Counted from the stretch's first letter, positions 1-9,151 are shown. The stretch: DNA of 64,000 nucleotides from Bradyrhizobium sp. AZCC 1693 (GCF_036924745.1 NZ_JAZHSD010000001.1:744001-808000); one strand, 5' to 3'. A program made the numbers and translations. The notes: a model not told the origin generated them from the letters alone.

Positions 1-492
1 GACGGTACGGTGGCGATCGGCGGCAGCGTCAAGATGGGCTATTTCGCCCAGCACGCGATGGATCTGCTCGACGGCGAGCGCACGGTGTTCCAGTCGCTGG
101 AAGATTCCTTCCCGCAGGCCGGCCAAGGCTCGCTACGGGCGCTCGCCGGCTGCTTTGGTTTTTCCGGCGATGATGTCGAGAAAAAATGCCGGGTGCTCTC
201 GGGCGGTGAGAAGGCGCGGCTGGTAATGGCAAAAATGCTCTACGACCCGCCGAATTTCCTGGTGTTGGACGAGCCGACCAACCATCTGGACCTCGCGACC
301 AAGGAAATGCTGATCAATGCGCTTTCCGAGTTCGAGGGCACCATGCTGTTCGTCTCCCATGATCGGCATTTTCTGGCGGCGCTTTCCAACCGCGTGCTGG
401 AGCTGACGCCCGAAGGCATCCACCAATTTGGCGGCGGCTACACCGAATATGTCGCGCGCACCGGGCACGAGGCACCGGGGCTGCGGAGCTAG
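1..492 (+). CDS. ABC-F family ATP-binding protein, C-terminal part (5' end outside window)
   Basis: The frame is open from base 1 and encodes the last 163 residues of a tandem-domain ABC-F ATPase, a cytoplasmic ribosome-associated family without membrane segments. The second nucleotide-binding domain shows the signature region VLSGGEKARL, the Walker B LVLDEPTNHLD typical of ABC-F proteins, and the switch histidine in LFVSHDRHFL. The first ATPase domain, the linker and the second Walker A lie outside the window. Which ABC-F subtype (Uup, EttA or YheS-like) cannot be decided. It converges on the downstream phosphodiesterase gene with almost no spacer. Confidence 0.93.
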   Translation, partial: DGTVAIGGSVKMGYFAQHAMDLLDGERTVFQSLEDSFPQAGQGSLRALAGCFGFSGDDVEKKCRVLSGGEKARLVMAKMLYDPPNFLVLDEPTNHLDLATKEMLINALSEFEGTMLFVSHDRHFLAALSNRVLELTPEGIHQFGGGYTEYVARTGHEAPGLRS

Positions 493-495
493 CGG

Positions 496-1476
496 CTAGT
501 TTCGCTTACTGGCGAGCGGGGCGATCGCCTCGATCTCGTTGGTCCAGATGCCGCCGGAGTAGTTTTGCGGCAACCGCGCAAACTGCTCAGGCGTATCTAT
601 TCCGGTCGAGAACTCGCCGCCGCGGTAGGGTCCGAGCACGAAGACCTCGCTGTTGGCTGCCTTCATGCGGTTGAGGAAACGGTCCGGCCAGCCCCATAGC
701 CAGGGTGCAACATTGACCGGCACCAGCACCATCGCGTTGTGGCAGGCTTTCGGCACCACGCCGCTCCAGCCGTAGCCGATGTAGCCGAGCAGGCAGCTCT
801 TGATGCTGGCGCGCGAGATCGTCCTGATATCGCTCGTTCGCTGGCGCAAGGTCTCGACCGGCTCGTCGCCGCCATAAACCATGATCTGCGCCCGGCGTTC
901 GGCGGGAAGCTTGTTCAGCACGGCTGCGAGCTTCTCTCCCTCGGATGGGTCGCGGCTCTTCACATTGATCAATAACCGCGCTTGCGGAAAGGTTGCCAGC
1001 ACTTCCGTGAGCGTCGGCATCATGCCGATGCCCTTGCCGCGAAAGGGAAAGGTCTTGCCGCCATCGGCGGTATAGCCATGGCCGATGTCGAGTTTCTTCA
1101 AATAGGCCATGGAGTGTTCGCGCGTCACGCCGCTTCCGTCGGTGCGGCAATCCAGCGTCCAGTCGTGAAACACCGCGAATTCGCCGTCGGTGGTGGGATG
1201 AACGTCGAGTTCGACGATGTCGGCCCCAGCCGCAAAACCGGCGCGCATCGAACCGATGGTGTTCTCGAGATACTCGTGGCCCGACGGAAGCATCCGCGCC
1301 GCGGTGCAGGTGTCGTTCTTCAGCTCGCGTTCGTCGAAGCGCTGGGCAATGCCGCGATGCGCCAGCAGGAGTGGCTTGCCTTCGCGGTGTGCGGCGAGAT
1401 GATTGGTGTTGTTGATGTAGATGGCTGCGGCGAAGACGACGATCGCCGCCGCGGCATATTTGAGTTTCTTGTTCAA
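496..1476 (-). CDS. glycerophosphodiester phosphodiesterase family protein, membrane-anchored or exported
   Basis: Predicted GDPD-type TIM barrel of 326 residues. The conserved N-terminal HRG appears in LLLAHRG. The metal-binding ELDVH follows a stretch with ENT, and the second catalytic histidine is in AVFHDWTLD. This family hydrolyses glycerophosphodiesters to glycerol-3-phosphate and an alcohol. A hydrophobic N-terminal segment (YAAAAIVVFAAAIYI) indicates export or a membrane anchor. I chose a TTG start at 1476 because a GGGGGG ribosome-binding site lies seven bases upstream. An in-frame ATG at 1503 would add nine residues but has no such site. Confidence 0.85.
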   Translation of the reverse strand: MNKKLKYAAAAIVVFAAAIYINNTNHLAAHREGKPLLLAHRGIAQRFDERELKNDTCTAARMLPSGHEYLENTIGSMRAGFAAGADIVELDVHPTTDGEFAVFHDWTLDCRTDGSGVTREHSMAYLKKLDIGHGYTADGGKTFPFRGKGIGMMPTLTEVLATFPQARLLINVKSRDPSEGEKLAAVLNKLPAERRAQIMVYGGDEPVETLRQRTSDIRTISRASIKSCLLGYIGYGWSGVVPKACHNAMVLVPVNVAPWLWGWPDRFLNRMKAANSEVFVLGPYRGGEFSTGIDTPEQFARLPQNYSGGIWTNEIEAIAPLASKRN

Positions 1477-1634
1477 GATTTGCCCCCCGCGTGGAGGATG
1501 CATTCGCTAGGCAGCATTTCTGTTCGATTTGCGGCGGAGGGCAGGGAAAACCGAAACGCATGGCGCTACAACTTGCGCGCGGCTTGTCGCTGCTGAACTC
1601 GCCCGTTAGGCTGCCGCAAAAACGGGGGGCAGCC

Positions 1635-1982
1635 ATGAAGCAGCTCAGAATCGGCGATATCACGATCGACGCGGTGATCGAGCGCGCGGGGCCATGGCGG
1701 CGGCCGCAGGATTTTTTCCCGGCTTACGACGAGGCGGTGTTCCGGCATCATCTCGCCGGCATGGAGCCCGAGGTGTTCGATACGGCGCTGGGCATGATGG
1801 TGATAGAATGGCCGGCGAAGCCGGATTGGGACCCAAAGCAGTCGGCGGTCTCGCGACGCAAGTTCTTCGCCTCCGTCGCCGGCACCGACACGCTGATCCT
1901 GCCGATCCATTTTCCGGCACCCACCGCAGGCCTGATCACGGCGGACGGCGACCGCTTCGATTATCGTTTCAAAAGGGATTGA
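1635..1982 (+). pseudogene. MBL-fold metallo-hydrolase with internal deletion of the catalytic core
   Basis: The 115-residue product has an N-terminus typical of a family of MBL-fold hydrolases (KQLRIGDITIDAVIE, then GPWRRPQDFFPAYDEA). It ends with the usual C-terminus (DWDPKQSAVSRRKFF, DTLILPIHFPAPT, GDRFDYRF). Full members are about 280 residues. Everything between, including the zinc-binding HxHxDH motif and the later histidine and aspartate ligands, is missing, and the two ends are joined in frame near ALGMMVIEWPAKPDW. The protein could be translated but cannot bind metal as the family does. The nitroreductase gene starts six bases downstream. Confidence 0.75.
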
Positions 1983-1988
1983 CGGACC

Positions 1989-2699
1989 ATGGGAATGCAA
2001 CGGACGAACGGAATGCAACGGATGGATTTCGAGACGCTGGTTCAGACCCGCAAAAGCGTACGCGGGTTCACCAGGGAGCCGGTTTCCCGCGCCGTCATCG
2101 AGGACATCATCGAGGTCGCCAAGCGCGCGCCCTCGTCGATGAACACCCAGCCCTGGCATATCCACGTCCTGGCCGGCGAGCCGCTGGAGGAAGTGCGCCG
2201 CCGCAACATGGAGGAGATGATCGCAGGCGCCAAGCCGAAGCGCGACATCATCAGCCATGGCGAATACCAGGGCGTTCACCGCGGCCGGCAGGTCGATATC
2301 GCGAAAAAATTGTTCGCCGTGATGGGCATCGCACGTGACGACAAGCCGATGCGGCAGGACTGGGTGCTGCGCGGCTTCCGGCAGTTCGACGCGCCGGTCT
2401 CGCTGGTCCTGACCTATGACAAAATTCTCGATCCCGGCGCGGTGTGCCACTTCGATCTTGGCGCGCTCTGCTACGGCATCGTGCTCGCCGCCTGGGATCG
2501 CGGGCTTGGCAGCGTCATCAACGGGCAGGGCATCATGCGCTCGGATATCGTGCGCGAGGTCGCCAATATCCCTGAGGACGAGGTCATCATGACCTGCGTC
2601 GCGATGGGCTACCCCGACGACAGCTTTCCGGCCAACGCGGTGCGCTCCGATCGCGAGCCCAACGGCGATTTCGTGCGTTATGTCGGGTTCTCCGAGTGA
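1989..2699 (+). CDS. nitroreductase family FMN-dependent oxidoreductase
   Basis: Predicted flavin reductase of 236 residues. The FMN-phosphate-binding RKSVRGF lies near the N-terminus, followed by RAPSSMNTQPWHIHVLAG, which contacts flavin in this family. The C-terminal half carries GLGSVINGQG and the MGYPDD motif. Members reduce nitroaromatics or quinones with NAD(P)H; the natural substrate is unknown. The first twelve residues contain a short duplication (GMQRTNGMQRM), so the true start may be the methionine of MDFETLV at 2022. The gene is transcribed with the deleted MBL-fold remnant just upstream. Confidence 0.9.
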   Translation: MGMQRTNGMQRMDFETLVQTRKSVRGFTREPVSRAVIEDIIEVAKRAPSSMNTQPWHIHVLAGEPLEEVRRRNMEEMIAGAKPKRDIISHGEYQGVHRGRQVDIAKKLFAVMGIARDDKPMRQDWVLRGFRQFDAPVSLVLTYDKILDPGAVCHFDLGALCYGIVLAAWDRGLGSVINGQGIMRSDIVREVANIPEDEVIMTCVAMGYPDDSFPANAVRSDREPNGDFVRYVGFSE

Positions 2700-2708
2700 G
2701 GCGCGAAC

Positions 2709-4790
2709 TTACGCCGCACGCACCTCCGACAAGAAGCGGTTGACCTGTCCGGCCAGATCCTGGGACTGCGAGGACAATTGCTCGGCCGCGCCGAGCACCT
2801 GATTGGCGGCGGCGCCGGTGTCGTCGGCGGCCTTCTGGACGCCGGTGATGTTGGAATTGACCTCTTGGGTGCCGCGCGCCGCTTCCTGCACGCTGCGCGA
2901 GATTTCCTTGGTCGCGGAGCCCTGTTCCTCGATCGCAGCCGCAATCGCGGTGCCGATCTGGTCGATTTCGGCGATCACGTTGGCGACGTTCTGGATCGCC
3001 GTCACGGTCTGGTCGCTCGCCGCCTGGATAGCGGCGATCTGTTCGGAGATTTCGGTGGTGGCCTTCGCAGTCTGGCCGGCCAGCGATTTGACTTCGGAGG
3101 CGACGACGGCAAAGCCGCGCCCGGCATCGCCGGCACGCGCGGCTTCGATGGTCGCGTTCAGCGCCAAGAGGTTGGTCTGCGCGGCAATGCTCTGGATCAA
3201 CGTCACGACGTCGCCGATCTTCTGCGCGCCGTCGGCGAGCGAGCGGGCGGTGTCGCCGGTGCGCCGCGCATTGTCGACCGCGCGGGCGGCGATTTCGGTC
3301 GATTGTGCGACCTGGCGGCCGATTTCCGAGATCGAGGAGGCCAGTTCCTCGGTGGCGCTCGCCACCGTCTGCACATTGGCGGAAGTCTGTTCGGAAGCGG
3401 CGGCGACGATGGCCGCCTGTCGGTTGGTGAGGGTTGCGGTCGATGACATCGACTGCGCGGTGTCTTCCATGATGGACGAGGCCGACGACAGTCCGCCGAC
3501 GAGTTCGGTGACCTTGGCTTCGAACACGCGGGTGAGTTCGTCGAGCACCTGGGCGCGGCGCATCTTGCCGTCGTTCTCGGTGGCCTTCTCGGCGGCGAGC
3601 CGTTCCGCCTCGATCATGCTGTCCTTGAAGACACCTACGGCAGCAGACATCGCGCCGATCTCATCGCTGCGCCCGGCACCGGCGATTTCACCGGATACGT
3701 CGCCGCTGGCCAGCCGTGACATGGTGGCGGTGAGGTCGATGATCGGCTTGCAGACACGACGGCGCACCATCGCGATCAGCGCGCCGCTCGCGGTGACGAC
3801 CGCGGCAAGGCCTGCGAGCGCAATCAGGAAGCTGAAGCGCGCGGAGGAATAGGCGTCACCGAGCACCTGTTCAGCGTTGTCGTAGAAGGCGTCGCGAACC
3901 GTAATGATGGACGCAAGACCGAGTTGCGTCTCCGCGTAGTAGGTCTCCATATCGTGTTCATATTTGCCGCTGACGGCGCCATCCTTGACGAGCTTCAGCT
4001 CCTTGCCGAAGCGATCGACATAGGCCGCGTTCATCTTGTCGAGCGCCGCGGCCACATTGGCCGGCGTGGAGGGGTTGCCGCGCAATTCCTGCAGTGACAT
4101 CAGAATCTGATCGTTTCGCCCCTGCGAGCGGCTGATCTCCATCTTCTCGGCTTCGGTGGCTACCCGGTTGCCGCCGATGAGATTCTTGTGCAGGCTCGAG
4201 TTGAGACCGCCGACGTCGCGTAGCGTCCAGGCGATATTGGCGTAGCTTGCTTGCCGGTAGGCCGTGCCGTCCAGCAGCGCGATCTTGCGCACCTGCTCGT
4301 CGAGCAGCGTCGTGACTGCCTTGTTGAAGACCGAGTTGTCGGAGACGATTTTCTTGGCGGCATCGCGGCGGGCTTCCGCCGGACCGGAGAGGGCCTTGTC
4401 CATGGCTGTGCGCAGCGCCGCGAATTGGGTATTCAGGGCATCGATGCTGCTGCCGACTGCGGCACTGTCATCGATCGCGCCCGGCAAGGTCGCCTTGACC
4501 TTGTTCATCTTGTCGCGCGCCCCATCGGTGTTCTTGCGATATTTGTCGAGTTCGGCGAGCAGCTTCGGATCCACGGTGGGAGGTCCGAACATGATGTTGG
4601 TGGCAAAGCCGCGCTCGGGATTCATGTAGCGCGGGATCTCGCCGACCGCGCGCACCAACTCCAGCCGGCTCTGCGCGACCGAGACCTTGTCCATGATCTG
4701 GTACTTCGAAGCCGCCACATAGACGGCGAGCCCGCCGCCGACGGCGGAAAGCGAGACGATGGCAGTGGTCAGGAGGGTACCGATTTTCAT
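2709..4790 (-). CDS. methyl-accepting chemotaxis protein
   Basis: A 693-residue transmembrane chemoreceptor. A first membrane segment lies at about residues 5-26 and a large periplasmic sensor region runs to about 315. A second membrane segment at about 317-341 is followed by a HAMP domain, containing [17 protein letters not shown]. The cytoplasmic coiled-coil signalling domain has the highly conserved hairpin tip around [20 protein letters not shown] and [15 protein letters not shown]. It would relay ligand binding to CheA/CheW. The sensor domain is not recognised, so the ligand is unknown. No che genes are nearby, so it is an orphan receptor. It converges with the nitroreductase. Confidence 0.95.
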   Translation of the reverse strand: MKIGTLLTTAIVSLSAVGGGLAVYVAASKYQIMDKVSVAQSRLELVRAVGEIPRYMNPERGFATNIMFGPPTVDPKLLAELDKYRKNTDGARDKMNKVKATLPGAIDDSAAVGSSIDALNTQFAALRTAMDKALSGPAEARRDAAKKIVSDNSVFNKAVTTLLDEQVRKIALLDGTAYRQASYANIAWTLRDVGGLNSSLHKNLIGGNRVATEAEKMEISRSQGRNDQILMSLQELRGNPSTPANVAAALDKMNAAYVDRFGKELKLVKDGAVSGKYEHDMETYYAETQLGLASIITVRDAFYDNAEQVLGDAYSSARFSFLIALAGLAAVVTASGALIAMVRRRVCKPIIDLTATMSRLASGDVSGEIAGAGRSDEIGAMSAAVGVFKDSMIEAERLAAEKATENDGKMRRAQVLDELTRVFEAKVTELVGGLSSASSIMEDTAQSMSSTATLTNRQAAIVAAASEQTSANVQTVASATEELASSISEIGRQVAQSTEIAARAVDNARRTGDTARSLADGAQKIGDVVTLIQSIAAQTNLLALNATIEAARAGDAGRGFAVVASEVKSLAGQTAKATTEISEQIAAIQAASDQTVTAIQNVANVIAEIDQIGTAIAAAIEEQGSATKEISRSVQEAARGTQEVNSNITGVQKAADDTGAAANQVLGAAEQLSSQSQDLAGQVNRFLSEVRAA

Positions 4791-4952
4791 GGAATTTCAG
4801 GCCATTTGGGCTGGTGGGAGAGTGCGCGGGCCACCAATATAGGTGGTGCTAATTAATCCAGGGTTACGGTTGGGCGTGTCACACCGGCCTGTTCCATTTC
4901 GTCTTGTAATGCAGTGGGTTGCCACGGCTTTTAGAGACAGAGGAGTGAGGAA

Positions 4953-5714
4953 ATGAAGATCGTTATCATCGGCGGTACAGGTCTCATCGGGTCGAAGTTG
5001 GCTCCGTTGCTGCGGTCGCGCGGTCATGATGTGCTGCAGGCGTCGCCGAGCAGGGGCGTCAACGCCGTGACCGGGGAGGGACTGCAACCGGCGCTTGCAG
5101 GCATCGACATCGTCGTTGACGTGTCGAATTCGCCATCGTTCGAGGACAAGGCGGTGCTGCACTTCTTCGAGACGGGGACGCGCAACCTGATCGCGGCTGC
5201 GAAGCAGGCCGGCGTGCGGCACTGCATTGCGCTGTCGGTCGTCGGCACCGACCGGCTCGAGAGTAGCGGCTATTTCCGTGCCAAGCTCGCACAGGAGCGC
5301 CTGATCGAAAATTCCGGCCTGGCCTACACGATCCTGCGTGCCACCCAGTTCTTCGAGTTCGTCGGCGCGGTCGCGGATTCCGGGCGCAGGGATGGCGAGG
5401 TCCATGTCTCCAGCCAGTTGATGCAGCCGTTGCTTTCCGACGAGGTCGCGGTTGCGCTCGCCGATGTAACCGTTGGCGAGCCCGCCAACGGCATCCGTGA
5501 GGTCGCGGGTCCCGAAGTGGCGCCGCTTGCGGACTTCGTCGGCCGCTGGCTCCGCAAGCAGGGCGATACCGGCAGGATCGTGGCGGGCGCCGACGTGCCG
5601 TATTTCGGTGCACCGCTCGCGTTGCGAACGCTGGTGCCGGACGACGGCGCTCGGATCATGCCGACGCGTTTTGACGATTGGCTGGGCAGGGCGGCGTTTC
5701 GCTCCTCGCAATGA
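4953..5714 (+). CDS. NmrA/SDR-type NAD(P)-binding reductase
   Basis: A 253-residue atypical short-chain dehydrogenase. The Rossmann motif VIIGGTGLIGSKL is at the N-terminus, and the central HCIALSVVGTDRL and GYFRAKLAQERLIENSGLAYTILRATQFFEF are characteristic of NmrA-like family members. A good Shine-Dalgarno (GAGTGAGGAA) precedes the ATG. The last eight residues (RAAFRSSQ) are encoded by a piece of the dispersed repeat that ends in CTCCTCGCAATGACG. The native C-terminus was therefore probably replaced or extended by repeat DNA. The substrate is unknown; some relatives act as redox sensors rather than enzymes. Confidence 0.88.
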   Translation: MKIVIIGGTGLIGSKLAPLLRSRGHDVLQASPSRGVNAVTGEGLQPALAGIDIVVDVSNSPSFEDKAVLHFFETGTRNLIAAAKQAGVRHCIALSVVGTDRLESSGYFRAKLAQERLIENSGLAYTILRATQFFEFVGAVADSGRRDGEVHVSSQLMQPLLSDEVAVALADVTVGEPANGIREVAGPEVAPLADFVGRWLRKQGDTGRIVAGADVPYFGAPLALRTLVPDDGARIMPTRFDDWLGRAAFRSSQ

Positions 5715-6425
5715 CGGCGAAAATTGCATGGGCTCGTCATGCCCGCGAAGGCGGGCATCCAGTACGCCGCGGCCTATCTGTTCAATCACTGGCGCCTCTG
5801 GATACTGGATCATCCGCCCCAGTGCGCAATTGCGCACAAGGCGGACGATGACGACTGAATATAACGTTACGGTCTCGCGACGCATTGCGTCCGAGGTTTG
5901 CATATTCGTTGCCCTCGATGAGAACAGAGGGCGCAGGGAAGACCGGGTGCTTGCTGCACCCGCGGTCTCGTGTGCAATTTGCGCATAAGAACGCGCACAC
6001 GAGCATACAGGGCAGCGGGAACACTCCGGCCTTCCCTGCGCAATGGCTTTACGGCTTACTTCGAGCTCTCCCCGGTGAACGGCTTTCTTGCCACCGTCGC
6101 TCCACGAGATAACCCGTGAAACTTAGCGCCAGCACCGCGGCGTCAGGACCACACGACTTCGCCGTACGCGTAAGGCGCGTACGTCTAGCGCGCCATCTGC
6201 GTCCATCGCATCTCACAGCACGTTCGTGACGATGGCCAACGCCCCTCATCTGCCGTGCGACGGGCGGAGTTATGCGACTGATTTGGCCTTCGGCGGAAGC
6301 GGAATATTTTTGATTCCGGGGCTTGACGTGATTTCGGAAAATCCGAACTGATTTGCCCGTCGTGTTGATTTGTCGCAGTTGTGCTTCAGGATTGCGCTTG
6401 CGCGCGAAGCAAATCAGTTCGCAGT
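5690..6425. repeat. cluster of dispersed intergenic repeats, no gene supported
   Basis: This stretch between the NmrA-like gene and a small secreted-protein gene holds only repeat-like DNA. It starts with a CTCCTCGCAATGACG repeat fragment and a GCCCGCGAAGGCGGGC hairpin. A perfect 16-bp palindrome GTGCGCAATTGCGCAC follows at 5822-5837, inside a longer stem. A long unit then runs from about 5870 to 6300. Near the right end an inverted pair AACTGATTTGC (6346-6356) and GCAAATCAGTT (6409-6419) brackets about 50 bases. Short open frames here lack coding character. Confidence 0.65.
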
Positions 6426-6426
6426 C

Positions 6427-6523
6427 CGTAGGGTTGGCAAAGCGAAAGCGTACCCTCCATCAAGATGCGCGATCGACGATAGATGGTGGGCACGGCGCAA
6501 GGGCGCCTTTGCTCCACCCTACG
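6427..6523. repeat. GTAGGGT...ACCCTAC palindromic dispersed repeat
   Basis: An imperfect inverted repeat whose ends read CGTAGGGT and ACCCTACG. The inner arms read AAAGCGAAAGCGTACCC and GGGCACGGCGCAAGG. It folds into a long imperfect hairpin of the type that recurs between genes in Bradyrhizobium-like genomes. It stops five bases before the stop codon of the neighbouring minus-strand gene and could end that transcript. Confidence 0.7.
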
Positions 6524-6528
6524 CTGCA

Positions 6529-6783
6529 TCAATGCGTTTCTTCGGTCGCACTCTTTGCGGCGTCGTGGGATTGGGCCGGCGCCTTCGAACCCATTTCCTG
6601 ACAGGGCTGTTGCATCCATGAGCCGTCGGCCGCCTGCTGGTAGGCATGGCAGGAGCCGGTCGCGGGCGCCTCCGTTGCCTTCGCCGTAGCCGTATGGGAA
6701 TTCGAGTTCCTGGCGAGCGTCGGCGCTGCCAGGGTGAGGAGGGCGGCCGCCGCGCCGAAGAAGATCGCTTGCCCTAACCGCAT
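6529..6783 (-). CDS. small secreted hypothetical protein
   Basis: An 84-residue product with a clear signal peptide (LGQAIFFGAAAALLTLAAPTLA). The mature part is about 60 residues, polar, and contains two cysteines (GSCHAYQQAADGSWMQQPCQE) that could pair in the periplasm. The ATG has an AAGGAAAAT-like ribosome-binding region. I recognise no named family. The compact cysteine-containing mature region and the placement in its own unit suggest a real gene rather than a shadow frame. Confidence 0.72.
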   Translation of the reverse strand: MRLGQAIFFGAAAALLTLAAPTLARNSNSHTATAKATEAPATGSCHAYQQAADGSWMQQPCQEMGSKAPAQSHDAAKSATEETH

Positions 6784-7007
6784 GGGAAATTTTCCTTATC
6801 TCGAAAGCGAATGCTTTCTTCTTCCTAAGGAGGATTGTGGAAATTTTTGGAAATGCCGGTAAGCGTTGACAGGGCTTGCTTAACGCTTTGCAAACAGCCG
6901 GGCCGCTCATGCGCCGCAGCGCAAGATGAATTCTGTTCTTGCGCTCAGGAACCAGTTCCTTCGGTTGCGCGTTATTGGTTTGGCATCATGCCCAAGGCAC
7001 GGCGTCC

Positions 7008-7247
7008 ATGCGTCCGGAAAAGGCACTCTTCAATGCGCTGTTGACCCATTTCTTGATGGGCGTGGCGCTTGGGCTATCGCTGGTCCTGCTGCTCAGCCTG
7101 ATCGATTCCTTTCATGTCAGGGATCTCGTTGCAAAAAGCAGCGCGCCTGTTCAGACCACGGTGATGCTGGTCACGACCTACGGGTTGATGTTCGGCATCG
7201 GCGCGGCGCTGACCGGCCTGGTGCTGACGCTGGAAGACGAGAGCTGA
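7008..7247 (+). CDS. small two-helix membrane protein
   Basis: A 79-residue product starting MRPEKALFNALLTHFLMG. It has two predicted membrane helices, LLTHFLMGVALGLSLVLLLSLI and VMLVTTYGLMFGIGAALTGLVL, and a short acidic tail ending LEDES. I chose the ATG at 7008 because the upstream in-frame sequence is not membrane-like and reads as leader DNA. The function is unknown. The gene converges with another small membrane-protein gene. Confidence 0.75.
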   Translation: MRPEKALFNALLTHFLMGVALGLSLVLLLSLIDSFHVRDLVAKSSAPVQTTVMLVTTYGLMFGIGAALTGLVLTLEDES

Positions 7248-7267
7248 AGCTGAGGCGGTCTGCCTGA

Positions 7268-7702
7268 TCAACGGCGCAGGCGGGCGATCGTGCCGGCGAC
7301 GATCTGCATGGCGACGCCGACCACCCATCCGGCCATGATCATCGATATCCATGCCAAATGCGGATCGTGGCGCAGTACGATCACGCCGACGCAAGCGAAA
7401 GCCGAGAAGGCCGCGAGGAAGGTGCCGATTGCGCTGAGCAGTTCCGGCGTATCGATGTTGCCGACCCAGGCGCCATCGGTGGGCCGGCCGCTCGATGTCG
7501 TTAAGGGCAATGGCGGCGTATCGATACCGAGATAAAAGCCAACGGCGCCGCCGATCATCATCAGGAGCAGGAAGGCCTGATTGGTGAGCGCAGAATGGCT
7601 CGTGCCCACCAGCGCCGCCACAAACAACCCGCCCGCTGCGCCGGCCATGGCGAGCCCAAGGCGTTCGAGAACGTGGGCGATTTTTCGAACGCGGGTTTGC
7701 AT
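7268..7702 (-). CDS. hypothetical inner-membrane protein
   Basis: A 144-residue protein with about four hydrophobic segments. These are LGLAMAGAAGGLFVAALVG, AFLLLMMIGGAVGFYLGI, FLAAFSAFACVGVIVL and ISMIMAGWVVGVAMQIVAG. I chose the ATG at 7702 (MQTRVRKIAHVLERL) over an upstream in-frame start because the extra residues are basic and low in content. The family is not recognised. It converges with the small two-helix protein gene, and its promoter must lie in the roughly 130-bp gap before the serine-hydrolase remnant. Confidence 0.75.
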   Translation of the reverse strand: MQTRVRKIAHVLERLGLAMAGAAGGLFVAALVGTSHSALTNQAFLLLMMIGGAVGFYLGIDTPPLPLTTSSGRPTDGAWVGNIDTPELLSAIGTFLAAFSAFACVGVIVLRHDPHLAWISMIMAGWVVGVAMQIVAGTIARLRR

Positions 7703-7862
7703 GGGCGGTGCCCGCCGGTTACGAAGCAAAGTTAGGACGATTTTGGACGAGGTGAAAGCAACCTAGCGGTGCAGGTGGTGCTGAATTGATACAGCGCAAG
7801 GGGGTGAGGCGTAGTGTAGACTTTGTCTCAAGCTGGAAGGGAATAGCGAGGCCTGACCCGAT

Positions 7863-8213
7863 GTGATTGCGCCTGGATCTGCTTGTTCTCTTGGCCGCGA
7901 CCTCACTGCGCGAACCAAAGCAGGCAAATCGTTCCAGTTCAGCCGCACGATCGCCAATCAGCCAACGGTCGCACAGCTTGAGGATTTCACCGGCGTCTTT
8001 CGCAGCGACGAAATCGACCCGCCGTATGAAGTGAAGGGCGGTCATCTGGTCGTGCGATCGAAGGTGGCGGACCTGCCGCTGCTTCCCGTCACGACTGACC
8101 TGTTCGTGAACGGGCAGAATCGCATTCGGTTTACACGCAATGCCGAGGGGCATGTTTCGGGTGCGTTACTGAGCACTGGCAGGATCCGCAACTTTGAGCG
8201 ATTGGCGAGGTAG
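7863..8213 (+). pseudogene. C-terminal remnant of a serine hydrolase (beta-lactamase-related) gene
   Basis: The readable part (QLEDFTGVFRSDEID, KGGHLVVRSKVADLPLLPV, RIRFTRNAEGHVSGALLSTGRI) matches the beta-strand C-terminal domain that follows class C-type serine hydrolase domains. The catalytic domain with SxxK and YxN is absent. The first 35 residues of the frame look unrelated, so the gene was probably truncated at its 5' side. No convincing ribosome-binding site is seen. Confidence 0.6.
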
Positions 8214-8269
8214 CAAGCTCGCCTCAATCCCCCTTTTGCTGCGTGCTGATGAATCCGAGGCCGAGATGA

Positions 8270-8340
8270 GATAAGAGGTGGATGCCCGGGACATCCAGCG
8301 CGAGGACGCGCTCCGCGCTTTTTGTTCGGGCATGACGACA
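8270..8340. repeat. REP-like hairpin upstream of the SDR gene
   Basis: GATGCCCGGGACATCC and the complementary TTCGGGCATGACGAC bracket a GCGCGAGGACGCGCTCCGCGC inner stem, so the whole folds back on itself. The pattern belongs to the dispersed palindromes seen elsewhere in the window. It lies immediately before the SDR ribosome-binding site (CGAAAGGGG). Confidence 0.5.
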
Positions 8341-8362
8341 TCCCTCGAAAGGGGTACCCGAT

Positions 8363-9151
8363 ATGAGCCTGTTCAACCATCCATTCGACCCTGCGCGCGA
8401 GGCGGCGCTCGTCACCGGCGCGGGCAACGGGATCGGCCGCGCGATCGCGCAAGCCCTGGTCGGCGAGGGCGTGCGCACGGTGTTTGCCGATGTGAACCGG
8501 GACACGGTGACGGCGGCCATCAAGGCTTCGGCCCGGCCGGAACTGGCGGTGCCCTGGGTCGGCGACCTCGCCGATGCCGCGGCGCGCGATGGGCTGCTGG
8601 CGGAGGCAGCCAGCGCGCTGGGGCGCGTGACGCATTTCGTGCACAGCGCCTCGCCGCCGCGGCGCGAGACCGATCACGCGCTTGGCGTCAGCACGGAGAT
8701 ATGGGCGCAGATGCATGCGGTGAATCTTGAAGCCGGATTCCATCTCTCGCGCGAACTGGCGCGAGGGCTGATCGCCGGCAAAGCGCCCGGCTCGTTCCTG
8801 CTGCTTACCTCGCTGCATGCCGGCACACCGCGCAACCTGCCGCACTACTCGACGTCGAAGGCAGGGCTTTCGATGCTGGTGAAGGAGCTGGCCAAGACGT
8901 TCGGCCGCTTCAATATCCGCGTCAACGCGCTGGTGCCCGGCGCGATCGCGGCCGGCGGCTTCGTCGCCGACCCCGCGCTCGCAAGACACATTCCGCTCGG
9001 CCGGCTCGGCCAGGCCACCGACCTTGCGCCGCTGGCGTTGGCGGTGCTGTCAAACCGGATCTCGGCCTACGTCACGGGCGCCGCGATCGTGATCGACGGC
9101 GGCCTGTCGCTGACGAACTGGTTCGAGCCGCCGGAGTTAGGGGATCTGTAG
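8363..9151 (+). CDS. SDR family NAD(P)-dependent oxidoreductase
   Basis: A classical short-chain dehydrogenase of 262 residues. The cofactor motif TGAGNGIG follows AALV near the N-terminus. The catalytic serine is in LLLTSLHAG, and the active-site YxxxK is in HYSTSKAG. The family C-terminal segment IRVNALVPGAI and the final VTGAAIVIDGGLSL are both present. The variable substrate loop gives no clear substrate. Translation starts at an ATG with CGAAAGGGG upstream. It appears monocistronic. Confidence 0.93.
   Translation: MSLFNHPFDPAREAALVTGAGNGIGRAIAQALVGEGVRTVFADVNRDTVTAAIKASARPELAVPWVGDLADAAARDGLLAEAASALGRVTHFVHSASPPRRETDHALGVSTEIWAQMHAVNLEAGFHLSRELARGLIAGKAPGSFLLLTSLHAGTPRNLPHYSTSKAGLSMLVKELAKTFGRFNIRVNALVPGAIAAGGFVADPALARHIPLGRLGQATDLAPLALAVLSNRISAYVTGAAIVIDGGLSLTNWFEPPELGDL

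Noticed and set aside
1566..2450. 294-codon frame on the minus strand
   Set aside because: Shadow of the MBL-fold remnant and nitroreductase; no motifs.
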